64,000 nt of DNA from Notospermus geniculatus (GCA_002633025.1 NMRB01000806.1:82018-146017); one strand, 5' to 3'. Positions 22,783 through 33,848 are shown, counted from the stretch's first letter. The notes: a model not told the origin generated them from the letters alone. Made by a program: numbers and translations.

Positions 22783-23690
22783 AAAGTGGGAACACCTTAG
22801 AACGCCATAGGAACGATTGAAGAACAGTACTTGGTGTGCTCTGGATGTTCATCTGGTCTTGAAGTGTTCATTTTAAAATGTAGATGTTGTCTGTCTGTTA
22901 AATTTGCGTTCTGATGTGTGGTTGAACATATTGTGAACATCTCACTTTTGCGGTGAACAGCAAGACAACGTCAGAACACGCTTAGGTGTTCAGTGCGCTG
23001 TTTTGGGCGTGTGCCGGTCTCTAACCACGAGGTTCCCGATTTCTATGGAGGCACGGCCACGGTACGGTGCGATGATTCAACAAATAAAACCACATAAAAG
23101 TGGCCGGTGTAACGTTTTTCAGTGAAGCCCGTGAGCCAGTGTGACAATACAATAGATTGACGGAATAAGCGGCGACTGGACAATGGGCGACACACAGAGG
23201 AACAGCAAGTCCGTTTCCCAGTGTGTTCCGAACAATGGGAATCACACAGAAAAACGGCCACACTGAAAAAAACGTTACACTTGGTTTCATTTTTGTATAA
23301 AACACTAAATGTCTATCTGTTCTGTACTTAGTATGCGTAAGCTATATTTGCAAGCTTTTGGTGCTTCATTGCACAAAATATTTCTGTCATTGACTTCAAA
23401 TTGAGAAAAGCCGTTATGCGGATTTGTACTCTCTAAAGTGGGAACACCTGAATGAACAAAAACATGAACACCATTTTGTCACCTGATTTTGAGCGGCATT
23501 TTTGGAACGCTTTTTTGAAGATTTGCTTTGAATACTAATGGAACAGACTGAGAACATCTATTTGAATATTTTTATGAAAATTTTGCTGAACACTTTTATG
23601 AACGCCACTTTGTCACCTAATTTGGAACACCTATTTTTGAACATACAATTGAACACGCTTTTGAACATTTTGAGGTGTCAACAAAATCTG
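22775..23690. repeat. Decayed repeats with CTCTAAA-AGTGGGAACACC words
   Basis: ACTCTAAAAAGTGGGAACACC-like sequence occurs at about 22777 and 23429, each followed by many loosely spaced GAACA(C/T) words that continue to about 23670. The pattern looks like two degenerate copies of one AT-rich repeat. The internal block 23020-23270 is different and has no gene. Confidence 0.4.
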
Positions 23691-23797
23691 GTGCAAGGAC
23701 TGTAAGGAGTACTATAGCAAGAAGGAAAGAAAAGTAGCGTCAGATTCCCGCCAGGTTATGATGCTTACCGTCAGAGGTACGGAGAACGTGAAAAAGG

Positions 23798-24223
23798 ATG
23801 CCGCAAACAGTCATAATCAATCCGATGTCCTCCACCTCGTCGTCTGATGAGGGAACTGAGGATTCTGGGAATGGTGGGCTAACACTGTGGCATATTGTGA
23901 ACTACCATTCACAGTTTGGGACGACGGTTGCTGTTGCCATAAAGCAAGGTGTGTCGACTGGAGAGACCTACTGCAATGACAAGGCTTGTGTTGCTTTTAT
24001 CAACCACATTGCTGGAGTACTGACTGATGATATGGAGAAGAGTTTTGCCCAGAAGCCTTTCTACTGTTCCTTGTTGTTTGATGGTAGCACGGACAAGAAC
24101 ATTAGTGAGAGAGAGAGAGAGGTGATGGCTCTCAAAGTACTGGAAGATGGAGAGCCAAAGATGAAACTGTCAGGGTTTTCGGCCATTTTGAATTTCAAGA
24201 TGGTGGCCACCATGAGGATTTGA
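23798..24223 (+). pseudogene. hAT-like (ZNF862 type) transposase fragment B
   Basis: The frame contains ACVAFINHIAGVLTDDMEKS and then FYCSLLFDGSTDKNISERE, which is the first catalytic Asp motif of hAT-type transposases with a ZNF862-like domain. Residues after about 115 lose similarity, and the frame stops at a TGA. The remaining catalytic domain and the dimerisation region are missing. The start is arbitrary because the N-terminal zinc finger is not seen. Confidence 0.6.
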
Positions 24224-24249
24224 CACCTGATTGTACTTTTGTATTTCAT

Positions 24250-24514
24250 TTTTCCGTCAGGGCCGACGCTATAGCATTATTGGCCCTGGTAGGTACTGAG
24301 GAGGCCATCACAAGCTACTCATGTTCCTCACTTGGATGGGGTATTTTACTTGCCCTTGCAACGACACAAAGTACAAGGCACCGCGGCTTACTGTCCCATG
24401 CGACGGACATGAAGAGCCGGGAATGAAATCCCCCATGGCCCCGGGCCGTGGGCGGGATTCGAACCTGCCGCTTGCTAAGCGGACGTGATAACCACTAGGC
24501 TATCAGGCTCCCCC
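24250..24514 (-). mobile_element. tRNA-derived SINE
   Basis: On the minus strand the head reads GATAGCCTAGTGGTTATCAC (A box, D arm) and GCAGGTTCGAATCCCGCC (B box, T arm) with an anticodon-like loop TTAGCAA. The 3' side cannot pair with the 5' acceptor side, so it is not a functional tRNA gene. The body includes GCAAGGGCAAGTAAAATACC, a phrase common in animal SINEs, and ends in a GGGCCAATAATGC...GGCCCT stem. A related tail is at 25695-25732. Confidence 0.6.
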
Positions 24515-24515
24515 T

Positions 24516-24848
24516 GCACTGCACCAAAACTAGCGAATACTTGCAAGTATATGCCCGTATACTTGAAAGTGAACTACGGTATACTTGAAGTATATTCTAG
24601 TATACATTTGAGGGGCTAAATCACTGAGTAAACACAGGACCTGTTAAGCACTAACAGGGTGATTAATTAATCAATGAGCCATACAAGAGGTCTGCTAGTC
24701 NTCACCCTGTTAGTGCTTAACAGGTCCTGTGTTTACTCAGTGATTTAGCCCCTCAAATGTATACTAGAATATACTTCAAGTATACCGTAGTTCACTTTCA
24801 AGTATACGGGCATATACTTGCAAGTATTCGCTAGTTTTGGTGCAGTGC
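24516..24848. repeat. Perfect 147-bp inverted repeat with 39-nt spacer
   Basis: 24516-24662 and 24702-24848 are exact reverse complements. The single N at 24701 lies exactly at the inner edge of the right arm. The arms themselves contain nested TATACTTGAAGTATA-like palindromes. Such a perfect fold-back can be a young foldback element or an assembly join of the same locus in two orientations. Confidence 0.85.
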
Positions 24849-24912
24849 TGATTGTAGTTTTCTGGCATTCCACTATAATGCAAAAATTCCTGACTCTGCT
24901 AGATTTTTTTTA

Positions 24913-25198
24913 GGCTGGTACAAACATTCCCGATTACCTGCACTCTGAGGAGACACGGCTCCATCTCCACATTCTGATCCTGGGTGAACGAAGAAATAGA
25001 CCAATTCAGGCATTTGTTATCGTTGAGAGGAATGCCATTGAACAGGCTTCTTTAATTCATGCAGTAGACGCATGCTTAAAGTTGTTCTTCGTGTGAACTT
25101 GCACTACCCACCATTCGGCCATTCTGCTTGGGAATTGAAAGCATTGTTTATAAGATGTCAAGAGCTGGCAGTAAGGAATCCAACCATGTTCGGGTCCT
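24913..25198 (+). pseudogene. SAMD3-like C-terminal fragment, copy C
   Basis: The frame encodes YLHSEETRLHLHILILGERR, AFVIVERNAIEQASLI and HAVDACLKLFFV. It then stops and continues in another phase as LHYPPFGHSAWELK. These are the same blocks as in copy A (13979-14203), but the two copies are clearly diverged. No upstream part is present. Confidence 0.4.
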
Positions 25199-25847
25199 GA
25201 GGGCCCTTTTTCCAGTGATTAGACACACATTTCTCTGTCATCATTGTTACTGAATCAGTTAACCCTTGAGCCCTGCTTTCTCTGGAGTTACTACAGGGTG
25301 GGCCAAAGTGTCCCTGCCCTTTTTGCAGTGGTCCAGGTTGGTTGTATTGTATTCATTGCAACCGCATTCAGAATAACCGCAATGAAGGTAATAATAAATG
25401 ACCACAATCGCTTGATCCAACCAATTGGGACCATATTTTCGGGATGCGTTTTGGTCCAGCGCTTGCTGGCCACAAGGCATGCATGTGCTAGGCTGGGGTG
25501 CGTTTTGGCGCTGGAGGGGCTTTGAAAATATGGGCCCTGATGTTTTATCAACTTATTGCCTTCACGGATACTCTCCTATTTATCATATGCTCAGTTTCCC
25601 TTTACCTATGTCTTGATAGTTTGGGTGGCTGCCAGCCCACTTATCATGCATTATTGTTGTTTCATTTGTATTTTTGTTTGCTCCTTCTGTCATAAGGGCC
25701 AATAATGCCTTGGCTTCGGCCCTTCACTACCTGTAACTGTATATCTTTTAGTGTAAATAAACTTGCAACATCACAGAAAAATCACATATTAAGTTTATAA
25801 ATGCATTACGCAGTCCACAGAAGAGGTCTTCTAAACTTTATGTTTTG
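25199..25847. other. No recognised gene; possible element end at 25292
   Basis: TACAGGGTGGGCCAAAG at 25292 resembles a mariner-type terminus, but no partner end was found. A SINE/LINE-like tail (AGGGCCAATAATGCC... GGCCCT) lies at 25695-25732. Confidence 0.3.
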
Positions 25848-26300
25848 GGTTTTGGCCCCCTAGTGGCAAAGTCAAGAATCAGATTTTGCCGAAAATTCTT
25901 CTGAGTTGTTACAGCCTAGAGGTAGATACATGTATGTGCGAAGTTTCAAAGCAATAGGTCAAGCCATTACAAAAAGAGCCAATTTCGTAATTTCAGACAA
26001 ACTTTGACCCCTGTGGCCTTGCAAAGTAGGTCAAATTTAAAAACTCAAGTATTATCTTGTGTATCATCAATAGATATACCCATGATGAAAATTTGACAAA
26101 GATCCATCTCTTGTCTTGGTAAGGGAGAAATAGCACTTTTAGTGATTTTGGTTTTGGCCCCCTAGTGGGCCTAAGTCAAGAATCAGATTTCAACAAAATT
26201 CTGTCTGTAAGTTGCTATAACCTAGAGGTAAATGTGTACAAAGTTTCAACACGATAGTTCGAACCATTATCAAAATATAGCCCTTTGAAATTTTTCACAA
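25848..26300 (+). repeat. Tandem repeat, unit about 302 bp
   Basis: GGTTTTGGCCCCCTAGTGG begins two units, near 25848 and 26150. Each continues with AGTCAAGAATCAGATTT and CCTAGAGGTA. Identity is moderate, so the array is old. A third partial phrase, GCCCCCTGGAGGCCAAAGT, follows at 26303. Confidence 0.55.
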
Positions 26301-26302
26301 AA

Positions 26303-26550
26303 CGCCCCCTGGAGGCCAAAGTAGGAATCCCACCGCACTCAAAATCGAACTCGACCTAGATCTTAGGCCCATATATACACCCACCAAAGACCAAAAAGAT
26401 TCCTCAAAAAATAAAGGCGCTAGAGCGCTAACAAACCAAAGTTTACGGACGTACGTACCGCCGTACGGACTAACGCACGACAGACCACCACTCAATGACC
26501 CCAACCACAGCATAAGCCCTGCTGGGCCTTGCGGCCAAGCGGGCTAAAAA
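26303..26550 (-). repeat. Dispersed repeat ending in a GCTTGGCCGCAAGGCC stem
   Basis: On the minus strand it starts AGCCCGCTTGGCCGCAAGGC, with several palindromes (GTACGGCGGTACGTAC). It looks like the 3' or 5' part of a widespread repeat, but its type is unclear. Confidence 0.35.
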
Positions 26551-26643
26551 TGATTGTTTTCCACGTTCGTAGTTACTTATACTGTCAAATAAATTTACTT
26601 ACAACTAATTGTCGACGGAGAAGAGCTGGTAAGTGCTGAAGCC

Positions 26644-27275
26644 ATTCGGCTGTCAGTTAAAAGGCCAAAGGCTTCAGCACGCTCATTGACGAATGACCAC
26701 CTTTCGGCGTGTTTCACTAAGGAATCTCTGATGACTCACTCCCTGAAAGGAGGGAATTCTAATGTTTTCAAGAAGGAGAAAAGGCCATCATTGCCAACTG
26801 CCAAGGTGTCTGACTTCTGGGTGCAGTGCCTTACCCTCAATTGCTGTCCTTGAACTGCAACAAGAACTCTCTGCAAGAATTGCCAGTAAGGTCCAACAGA
26901 AAGAAGCAGGAGAGAGGAAGAAGTTAGAGGAGAAAATGAAGAGAGTGATCAAGGACGGTTCTGTTGCCGACTTGGCTGACACATTTCCTTCGTTAGAGGA
27001 TGATTCTCTTGGGAGTTCTTGCTGACATAATCAAAGGTGCAATAGTGGGGAAAGATATTCTACATAACTGGGCAGTGGATGGTTCTTTCACTGAGACTAC
27101 ATACCATGGTAGAATAGAAAATTTCAAAAAAGTTGGAGGGAGAACCATTACTGCAAAATACACCATATGCTACTGGGAGTCGGACCAAACCTATGATGAG
27201 GATGGGGAAGATTGGGATGTGAATATCGTTCAACTAGCTGTTGATTTCATCTTGGGAGATTTCCATCTCCTGTAA
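26644..27275 (+). pseudogene. Fragment with spindlin-like Tudor domain
   Basis: Three frames in order encode LTNDHLSACFTKESLMTH and FKKEKRPSLPTAKVSDFWVQ, then a helical segment (LQQELSARIASKVQQKEAGE) and finally VGKDILHNWAVDGSF, YHGRIENFKK, YTICYWESDQTYDEDGEDWD and LAVDFILGDFHLL. The last part has the GKxIxHxW...G.I...YxxxYW...DFxxGDL pattern of spindlin/Tudor-like chromatin reader repeats found near mobile elements in invertebrates. Frame changes near 26830 and 26995 break it. Function is inferred only from the pattern. Confidence 0.4.
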
Positions 27276-28076
27276 ATGAAGGTGAAAGGTTAGTCCTTGC
27301 AAAGAAATGCCACTTCAAATGTTATGGTTGGCAGACCTGAGGGCCTACCGAGCATGCCGAGAGAGAACCATTGGTCAACCAGGGTAAGGCAAACTTGTGG
27401 TACCCCTCAACCCAATCTGTGGTTATCCCTCAACCCAATGGTACTCTACTAATGATAGAATAATTAGTATATTCTGAAAGAACAGATTGTTTCCTACAAA
27501 CACTGAAAATTTTGTGAAGTTATCTTGAATAGCAAAAAAGTTATGGGATTTTAACCAAGAATATCTCAAGTTCATTTAATTGGCTCTAAAATCATTAATG
27601 TACATGCTATAGAAGTTGGTTTGGGTGTCATTGGAAAGGTTTTTTTCCAGCCCTTTCCAGAATACAAATAACAAGACATGACATGATTGCATCACTTTGA
27701 TTTTTTTGTTTTTTTTGGTAATACCTGAGTCTACTCTGGGAATTCCACCACGTGACCTCATAACAAAGTTGCCCGCACACCACGATACGTCGAATCCGCT
27801 GAATCCGTCGAATCCGTCTTTTCGAGCTGCCCCCACGAATACCATACAAGCACCACAAAAGCATCACCACAAGAGTACCATAAGTGCCACAAGAATACCA
27901 TAAAAGGTACCATAGAAATGACACCCAAAAAGTATCACCATAGGATTACCATAGTCCCAAAACACCATAGGACACCACAGAAATATCATACAATACCATA
28001 AAGAATCACCATAAGACATGTTTTACGGTGAATGTTTATTGTAATTTTATGGTATTTCATGGTGAATTTTTAATAG
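27276..28076. other. No gene; ACCATA-rich low-complexity stretch
   Basis: From about 27835 to 28015 the sequence is a loose repeat of ACCATA(A/G) words. It is followed by TTATGGTATTTCATGGTG, which is the inverse of the same words. No coding sequence is supported. Confidence 0.45.
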
Positions 28077-28743
28077 GGAAATGAGAACCAACAACCAGCG
28101 GCAGTGCCACTGAACATTGATGTGGATGTCAATGACATATCAACTCCACAGAATCGAGAACCGACTGCATCACAAGACATTGAGAGAAACGCGAAGGGTC
28201 ACCCAACTGTTGCCCAGAAGCACCCTCGATCTGTATCAGACTCCTGTAGAAAGTGCGTTGCACTACGGAGTGAAAACGAGGTGCTGCATTCGAGAATCGA
28301 TGGTTTGGAGGAGGAGAAAGCGAGATTACGTGAAGGTAACATGCAATCACACATTTCTTCTGCATCAGATGATGCCTTAAATTCAAAACTACTTAACATT
28401 GTGTTTACTACACTGGCATGACTGGTCTAAATGTTAATTTCTTTCTGAAAACAATGGGAAATAGCAAGCAGATAAATTTATTTTCTGCTACCTGTGGAGA
28501 TGGCAGATTGTTGTTGGTCCATTGACTCCATAAGCAGAGTTATGAGATGGCGTGCATGGCGTGAAAAGCTGCATTGTTTGCTTAGATTAGAAGAAATTCA
28601 AGGCTATCTCCCATCTTCAGATTACAAATAAAATGATTTTTCCATTTTGAATTTCTAAATATGTCACCTCTACTTCTGTTAGGGATGATTCCTATTTTTG
28701 CAGACGTATCTATATTTCAGGATGTTCCAAATTTTAGGTACGC

Positions 28744-30335
28744 TGACATCACACCATCCCAAGTTTTCCCAAGAGCTTCTGAAGGTCATCATGAGTTGTT
28801 CACCAAAAAGCTGTGAGCTTGACCCAATACCTACAAGCTTGTTGCGTGAGCCAGAGATATTGAATGCTGTATTGCCCCTTCTTACAGAATGCATAAACCA
28901 GTCTTTATCATGTGGCGCTGTACCAGATTGCCTGAAGATGGCGCTTGTTAGGCCGTTGCTAAAAAAGCAAGGATTGGATTGCGAAGTCATGAAAAACTAC
29001 CGCCCTATATCCAACCTCCCCTTTGTCTCCAAGGTGCTGGAGAAGGTAATCGCCCGGCAGCTGGTACAGTACATGGAGAGAAACGGCTTATGTGACCCAT
29101 TACAATCAGCTTATAAGGCGGGTCATAGCACAGAAACTGCCCTAGTCAAAATCAAGTCTGACATTCACGGTGCACTAGACAGGGGGCAGGGTGTAATTCT
29201 CGTGCTCTTGGATATGTCTGCGGCCTTCGATACGATTGACCACGGGATATTATTGTCCCGGTTGGAGTCTAGGCTCGGCATATCGGGAGTTGCACTCTGC
29301 TGGTTTCGGTCCTACTTATTTCTTAGAAGGCAATTTGTCCAGATTGATGACTCTAGGTCCGAGCCCAAACCACTTAATTGTGGTGTGCCTCAGGGGTCAG
29401 TCCTTGGCCCCCTTCTATTCTCCATCTACATTGAGCCCCTCGGTGACATCATTGGGCGTTACCTACTCCGTCATGGCTTTGCCGACGACATTCAACTCTA
29501 TACATTTTTTAACATGAAACCAGGGGGTCTGAGCGATGCCTTATTGTCCACTGAAAAATGTGTAGCTGAGGTCAGGGAGTGGCTGGCACCTAACCATCTG
29601 AAGGGCAATGATGAGAAGACTGAGTTCTCCATCATTGCCTCGAAGTACAACATCAAGAAGCTGCAGCCACTCCCAAACCTCCGCATCGGCTCTGCCATCA
29701 TCCGACCATCTGGGGTAGTCAGAAATTTAGGCGCGCAGTTTGACGATTCAATGACCATGACCCAGCAAGTTTCTTGCACAGTCAAGTCCATGTACTTTCA
29801 AATACACAGGCTGTCTAAAATTCGTAGGCACTTAGATGATGCTACGTGCGCCCGTGTCCAGAATGCCTTAGTAACTTCAAGATTGGATTTCCAAAATGGT
29901 CTCCTGCTGGGCTTGCCCAACACTGAGCTGTCCAGGCTGCAAAGGGCCCAAAACTCAGCCGCTAGGCTTCTCACCAAGACAAGGAAGCGGGAGCATATAA
30001 CTCCTATTCTCAGAGAACTTCACTGGCTCCCCGTGAGGCAGCGCGTAGAGTACAAGGTGTTAACGCTCATCCATGCAGCTCTACATAGCCAAGCAAGCCC
30101 CAAGTACATGAAGGACTTGTTTCCAGTGTACACTCCTTCGCGGCGACTCCGCTCCGCCAACGATCCCTGGCTCCTTGAGGTCCCTCGTGCCAGAGGAGCC
30201 TATGGGGATCGTTCTGTACATATTTTGGGGCCCAAACTCTGGAACGAGCTGCCTTGTGCTCTGCGCGCCGCCTCGAGCAAACACACTTTTAAGAAAAACC
30301 TTAAAACTTACATTTTAAAAAAAACGTTTCACTGA
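28744..30335 (+). CDS. Non-LTR retrotransposon reverse transcriptase, 5' truncated
   Basis: The open frame of about 530 codons encodes a reverse transcriptase. Visible blocks in order are CELDPIPTSLL, KNYRPISNLPFVSKVLEKVI, SAYKAGHSTETALVK, LDMSAAFDTIDHGILLSRLE (motif A), GVPQGSVLGPLLFSIY (motif B) and GFADDIQLYTFF, where the usual YADD is FADD but both catalytic Asp remain. The C-terminal part has the RLQRAQNSAARLLTKTRKRE and ILRELHWLPVRQRVEYK blocks typical of CR1/L2-like LINEs. No stop interrupts the frame, so the insertion is comparatively young. The true ORF start lies in the lost 5' part. An ATG at 28698 would sit in the host DNA element. Confidence 0.88.
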
Positions 30336-30454
30336 TTTTTACTTGTACATATATGTTTTATTCTTGTCTCACTTATGTCCAGTGCTTAGAAAATGTTTTA
30401 CCATTAATGTAGCACTTTTAATCTAAATAAATTATTATTATTATTATTATTAAG
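28744..30454 (+). mobile_element. 5'-truncated CR1/L2-like LINE
   Basis: The insertion is flanked by TTTTAGGTACGC (28732-28743) and TTTTAGGAACGC (30455-30466), a 12-bp target duplication with one mismatch. The 3' end is an ATT microsatellite (30431-30452) after the stop codon and a short 3' UTR. The endonuclease half is missing, which is the usual 5' truncation of LINEs. Confidence 0.8.
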
Positions 30455-31663
30455 TTTTAGGAACGCATCGACGTTTCAAAATTTCAAGACGTCTCATAAA
30501 TTCTGGACGATATCGCAGCGCCCTCTAGTCAACACTCTACCAATTTTAGGAACACAGTTCAATTTTTAGCTCTGGCTGAAGCCTAATGAATAGAACACGT
30601 TAAAAACCTTGTGATAATGGCTTATCACGATTGGTATCGAAAAATCATTTTTGTGTCTTGTTCTGAACCATCTCTATCAATTCCTGGAGAATATTCCATG
30701 CGCTGTTCCATATGCTGGTGCGCCAGCCTATTTTGTGAATGTGAAAGGTGGGTGACTTCAAACGATCACCGTCTCGAAAAATCAAGACGCAATCCCAGTG
30801 ACGGCCGGTATACAATGAGTACTCCCTATTGGCTTCTTGTCTTGCGCAGTAAGACGTGTTTTGCGTGATTGTGTGGCTAAAGCGGTCATTCTTGTGGGGT
30901 GCACCTATACCAGATTGTGGCTAGACGGCGCTGCAGCCGTCCTAAAATTTTGAGACGGTCGCAAAAATAGGAATCATCCCTAACTGTACTTCCAGAGTGC
31001 AGTTCTTTGAAAATGACGATGGAGGCAATGAGGAATTAATGCACCACCACCAGGTTAGTTATCAGAAGCCACCCGTTATGCATACAAAATGTGCATGTAA
31101 AAATAGACCAAAGGCAATAGTAAATGGTGCCACATAATCACCCAGCTCATGCTCTGTGATGACGTGAATTTTTCCTCAAGGCAAATTCTTTATTATTATT
31201 CTCCAGCTCCCAATCCTGTGCCTGCTCAAGGTTTAGTGACACCCAACCCCACCCTCTCAAAACCCAGGCCAGTCAGTACAACCCTTCCTGAAACAACACG
31301 TATCAACAATACGATTTCGACACCGACATCCATCCACCAGCACCCCACACAGAGATACCGGTACATGCAGTACTACCATCAACCCAAGAACCCCTCCTGA
31401 CAGATGAACAAGTTAACCAAGATTTTCACCTGGCAACATCAATGAAGAACTTCGCGGCACGATTGGTCAAAAGAATGGTCCCAGATCCACAGAAGAGGAA
31501 GAAGATGAATTGCTAGGGTGTCCTGGGGAAGCAACCGGTTCCACAAGAAATTATCGAATTTGTGAAGGAGAGAGTCTGGACGAAGTATGGCATCCCAGAG
31601 TCAAGCAGACAGAAGAGCTCCCAGAAATCATCAAAGCAATCGATAGAATGTGCCGCAAGTGGT

Positions 31664-32256
31664 GAGAACCCTTACCCTGCAGATCATCCTTTGCACCGGT
31701 ATACCCGGTACAAACCTACAAAGAGTCCTTCTTAGGACTAAACTTTTGAACAAGAGACGAACCTGTACAGAATGCATTTGTTCTCTTATCTGTTCTTGCT
31801 GCACATATAGTCGGGGAGCACAGAGAGGTTTAATCAGCATCTCGAGTACAAAAGATTTGATGGTTGGAACGGACATATGTGGTGCCATGTACAGTCATGG
31901 AAAAAAGTAAATGGACAGCAGTTTTTCTTGAATATCTCCAAACCATTGCGATGTAGGAGAGCGAGCCTAACATATGTGATAGTAAATTTTCTTGGCTATC
32001 TGGTGATATTAAAGTCCGTAAAATTCGGTGAAATCCACCATTGATAGAAGGAATTTTGTGAAGTCATGCTTTTCGCTACTTTTTATTTGCAGGTTTTCAG
32101 TGAAAAATTTTATAGGAGTGTATTCCTCTCATCGAGAGCTTTCATATCATATCTTGAATTTTCGATTATTTTAATTAGAAAGGTGGTTTTTAACCACTTT
32201 TATCGAAATTATTCTGCACATGCCAGACACGGACGCTGCACCCCGGTGAGCTAGAA
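31664..32256. other. No recognised gene
   Basis: This AT-rich stretch carries only short frames without recognisable features. Confidence 0.4.
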
Positions 32257-32510
32257 ATGAGCTTTAAAGTTGCCCTTCGGTCTTCCAAAAGGAAGAGCCA
32301 AGAAATCCTGCCAGACCCTGAGGGAATGCAGAGCAAGGCCAAGGTGCATGCCCAAAACATACGCAGGTACCGTAAGAAATTGAAGGTGCAGAGGCCCGAT
32401 GTATACCAAACGTATACCGTGCCGAGGAGACAGAGAGATTAAGGAACTTTCGTGTCAACATGTCAGAAGAAGCAAAGGCTGATTACAGAGAAAAATCAAG
32501 AATAAGATAA
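32257..32510 (+). pseudogene. Basic N-terminal transposase-like fragment
   Basis: The frame encodes NIRRYRKKLKVQRPDVYQTY. It is shifted near 32412 and continues as ETERLRNFRVNMSEEAKADY and REKSRIR before a stop. The pattern K.R.RK.LK..RP..Y...ER.R..R..M..E resembles the basic leaders of the 1544-4797 transposase and of 35481-35840. It lies immediately upstream of a MULE C-terminal frame, but whether the two belong together is unclear. Confidence 0.4.
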
Positions 32511-32516
32511 TAAGGT

Positions 32517-33848
32517 TCATAAGCGAAATATTTGAGGGTGACTCCTCTCTCCTTGCCAGTACTGATAGTGTTGTATTTCATGACAGGTTTGAGCAGTTGA
32601 ATCAACAGTGGACTCTTCGTGACCATCTGGATATGATGAAAAAATGCATGATTGCCTCTGTTAGAACGGGCTGGGCTTGGTTATCCACCTGCAAATTATT
32701 ATTCAAATGATTCCGAGTCGGTAAACTTTCGCCTCTCAAAAAATTGGGTGAAGTTTAAAGAGAGTTCGCTGCCACGTTTTGTAAGGCACATTTGCGCTTT
32801 GCTTCGAGCTCAGCATGACGACACGGAGAAGGCCCTTACAAATGTCCGTGGTAAATACCATGTAAGGGAAGTGTTTAAGCAACAATTACTTTGTAGTTAT
32901 TTCTTTGCAATAAGTGCAAATCAGAAGAAGAAGTTCTTGAAAAAAGCTCGTGAGGTGACATTAAATGAACTGCACTCAAAAAATGGACAGATTTTTTCCC
33001 GTGTTAATCTTGGCTTGGCAGAGTCTGTTTGTCTGGCAGTTAAATATGATGAAGCTGACATAACTGTTAGCAAGTTTTTTCTTCAGGTAATTTGGGTGAA
33101 GGCTGCCAAGCTGATTGAGTGCTGGGAAAATGCTTGTTCAGTGGCACCTGGAGGTTCTGGCTCTGTTCGATTTTGTATTCTGAACGACGCTTTATCAAAG
33201 GATAAAGTGGAAATTGTTACATGGGAAAAATTCAGCAACGAATTTTCTTGTTCATGTTCAACGTACAGAATTCACCGTATTTGTCCCCACAGTGTTGCTT
33301 GTGCAGATGTAAACGATTGTTTACTGCTATTTCTAGTCTGGCACAAAAACCAGAAAATGACTATGAATAAGCACAAGAGGAGCACCAGCCACTGCAATTT
33401 GGAAAGTGCTGGTCAGAAAGGTGGTCGTCTCCGGCGTCAAAGGCGTACTAGTACACATAAAAAAGCTGAGGCACCCCTGCGTTCTGTGGAAAATATTCCT
33501 CCATGCCAATCTCCAGAGGATCACCAACAAAAGATGATTATTAAGAAATTGCATGGAACGCAGATAAGGAAGTGCTTTGGGTGTGGCAAGGCTATCCGGA
33601 CCCCACCAATTGTACCAGCACCACCACGTGATATTGTATTGGCAGCCGGAGTGCTTTACTCATTCACAAACCCGTTGAATGGCCTTTTGAAATTGGTCAA
33701 GGATTGGAAGCATTTCCATGTCAGGAGCAGATGCATCAAAGATTATAAAAGTTTGGGTTTTCACATCTGCGACAGTATTAAAGGGAAACTTTTAACCGTG
33801 CACAAAAATTCTCTCAGGGATGAGTGTGGTGTTGAAATTAGCATGTAG
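32517..33848 (+). CDS. MULE transposase C-terminal half with SWIM zinc finger
   Basis: A leader in another frame (32517-32630) encodes EIFEGDSSLLASTDSVVFHD and RFEQLNQQW, the block that follows the catalytic core in MULE transposases. The main 398-codon frame (32652-33848) begins LLERAGLGYPPANYYSN and then SESVNFRLSKNWVKFKE. It contains a SWIM zinc-binding motif CSCSTYRIHRICPH at about residues 198-211, a KCFGCGKAIRTPP zinc-knuckle region and ends DYKSLGFHICDSI, LTVHKNSL. The order matches the C-terminus of invertebrate MULE proteins. The DDE catalytic core is absent upstream, so it cannot act as a transposase alone. The long frame is intact, which may mean recent decay or retained use. Confidence 0.65.

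Larger units (their letters stand above)
28682..30980. mobile_element. TA-flanked DNA element split by a LINE
   Basis: The ends are perfect inverted copies of GGGATGATTCCTATTTTTGC (28682-28701 and 30961-30980), with TA directly outside (28680-28681 and 30981-30982). Without the inserted LINE it would be about 590 bp. The right part contains no transposase frame, so it was a non-autonomous element, probably of the Tc1/mariner type given the TA duplication. Confidence 0.8.
28077..31663 (+). pseudogene. BEN-domain gene remnant, interrupted by transposons
   Basis: A first exon-like block (28077-28335) encodes a coiled coil (CRKCVALRSENEVLHSRIDG, LEEEKARLRE) and ends at GAAG|GTAACA. After the nested elements at 28682-30980, a short open block lies between TTCCAG (30995) and CACCAG|GTTAGT (31053). 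A third block starts after CTCCAG at 31206. Within it, 31403-31663 encodes NFAARLVKRMV, GVLGKQPVPQEIIEFVKERV and IIKAIDRMCRKW, which are hallmark blocks of a BEN domain, a DNA- and chromatin-binding fold. A TAG interrupts the domain after KKMNC, a shift lies near 31590, and the apparent exon phases do not match. I therefore call it a remnant. Confidence 0.45.

Noticed and set aside
24440-24514. tRNA-Ala gene on the minus strand
   Set aside because: The A and B boxes and an AGC-like anticodon loop are present, but the acceptor stem cannot form and a SINE body follows.
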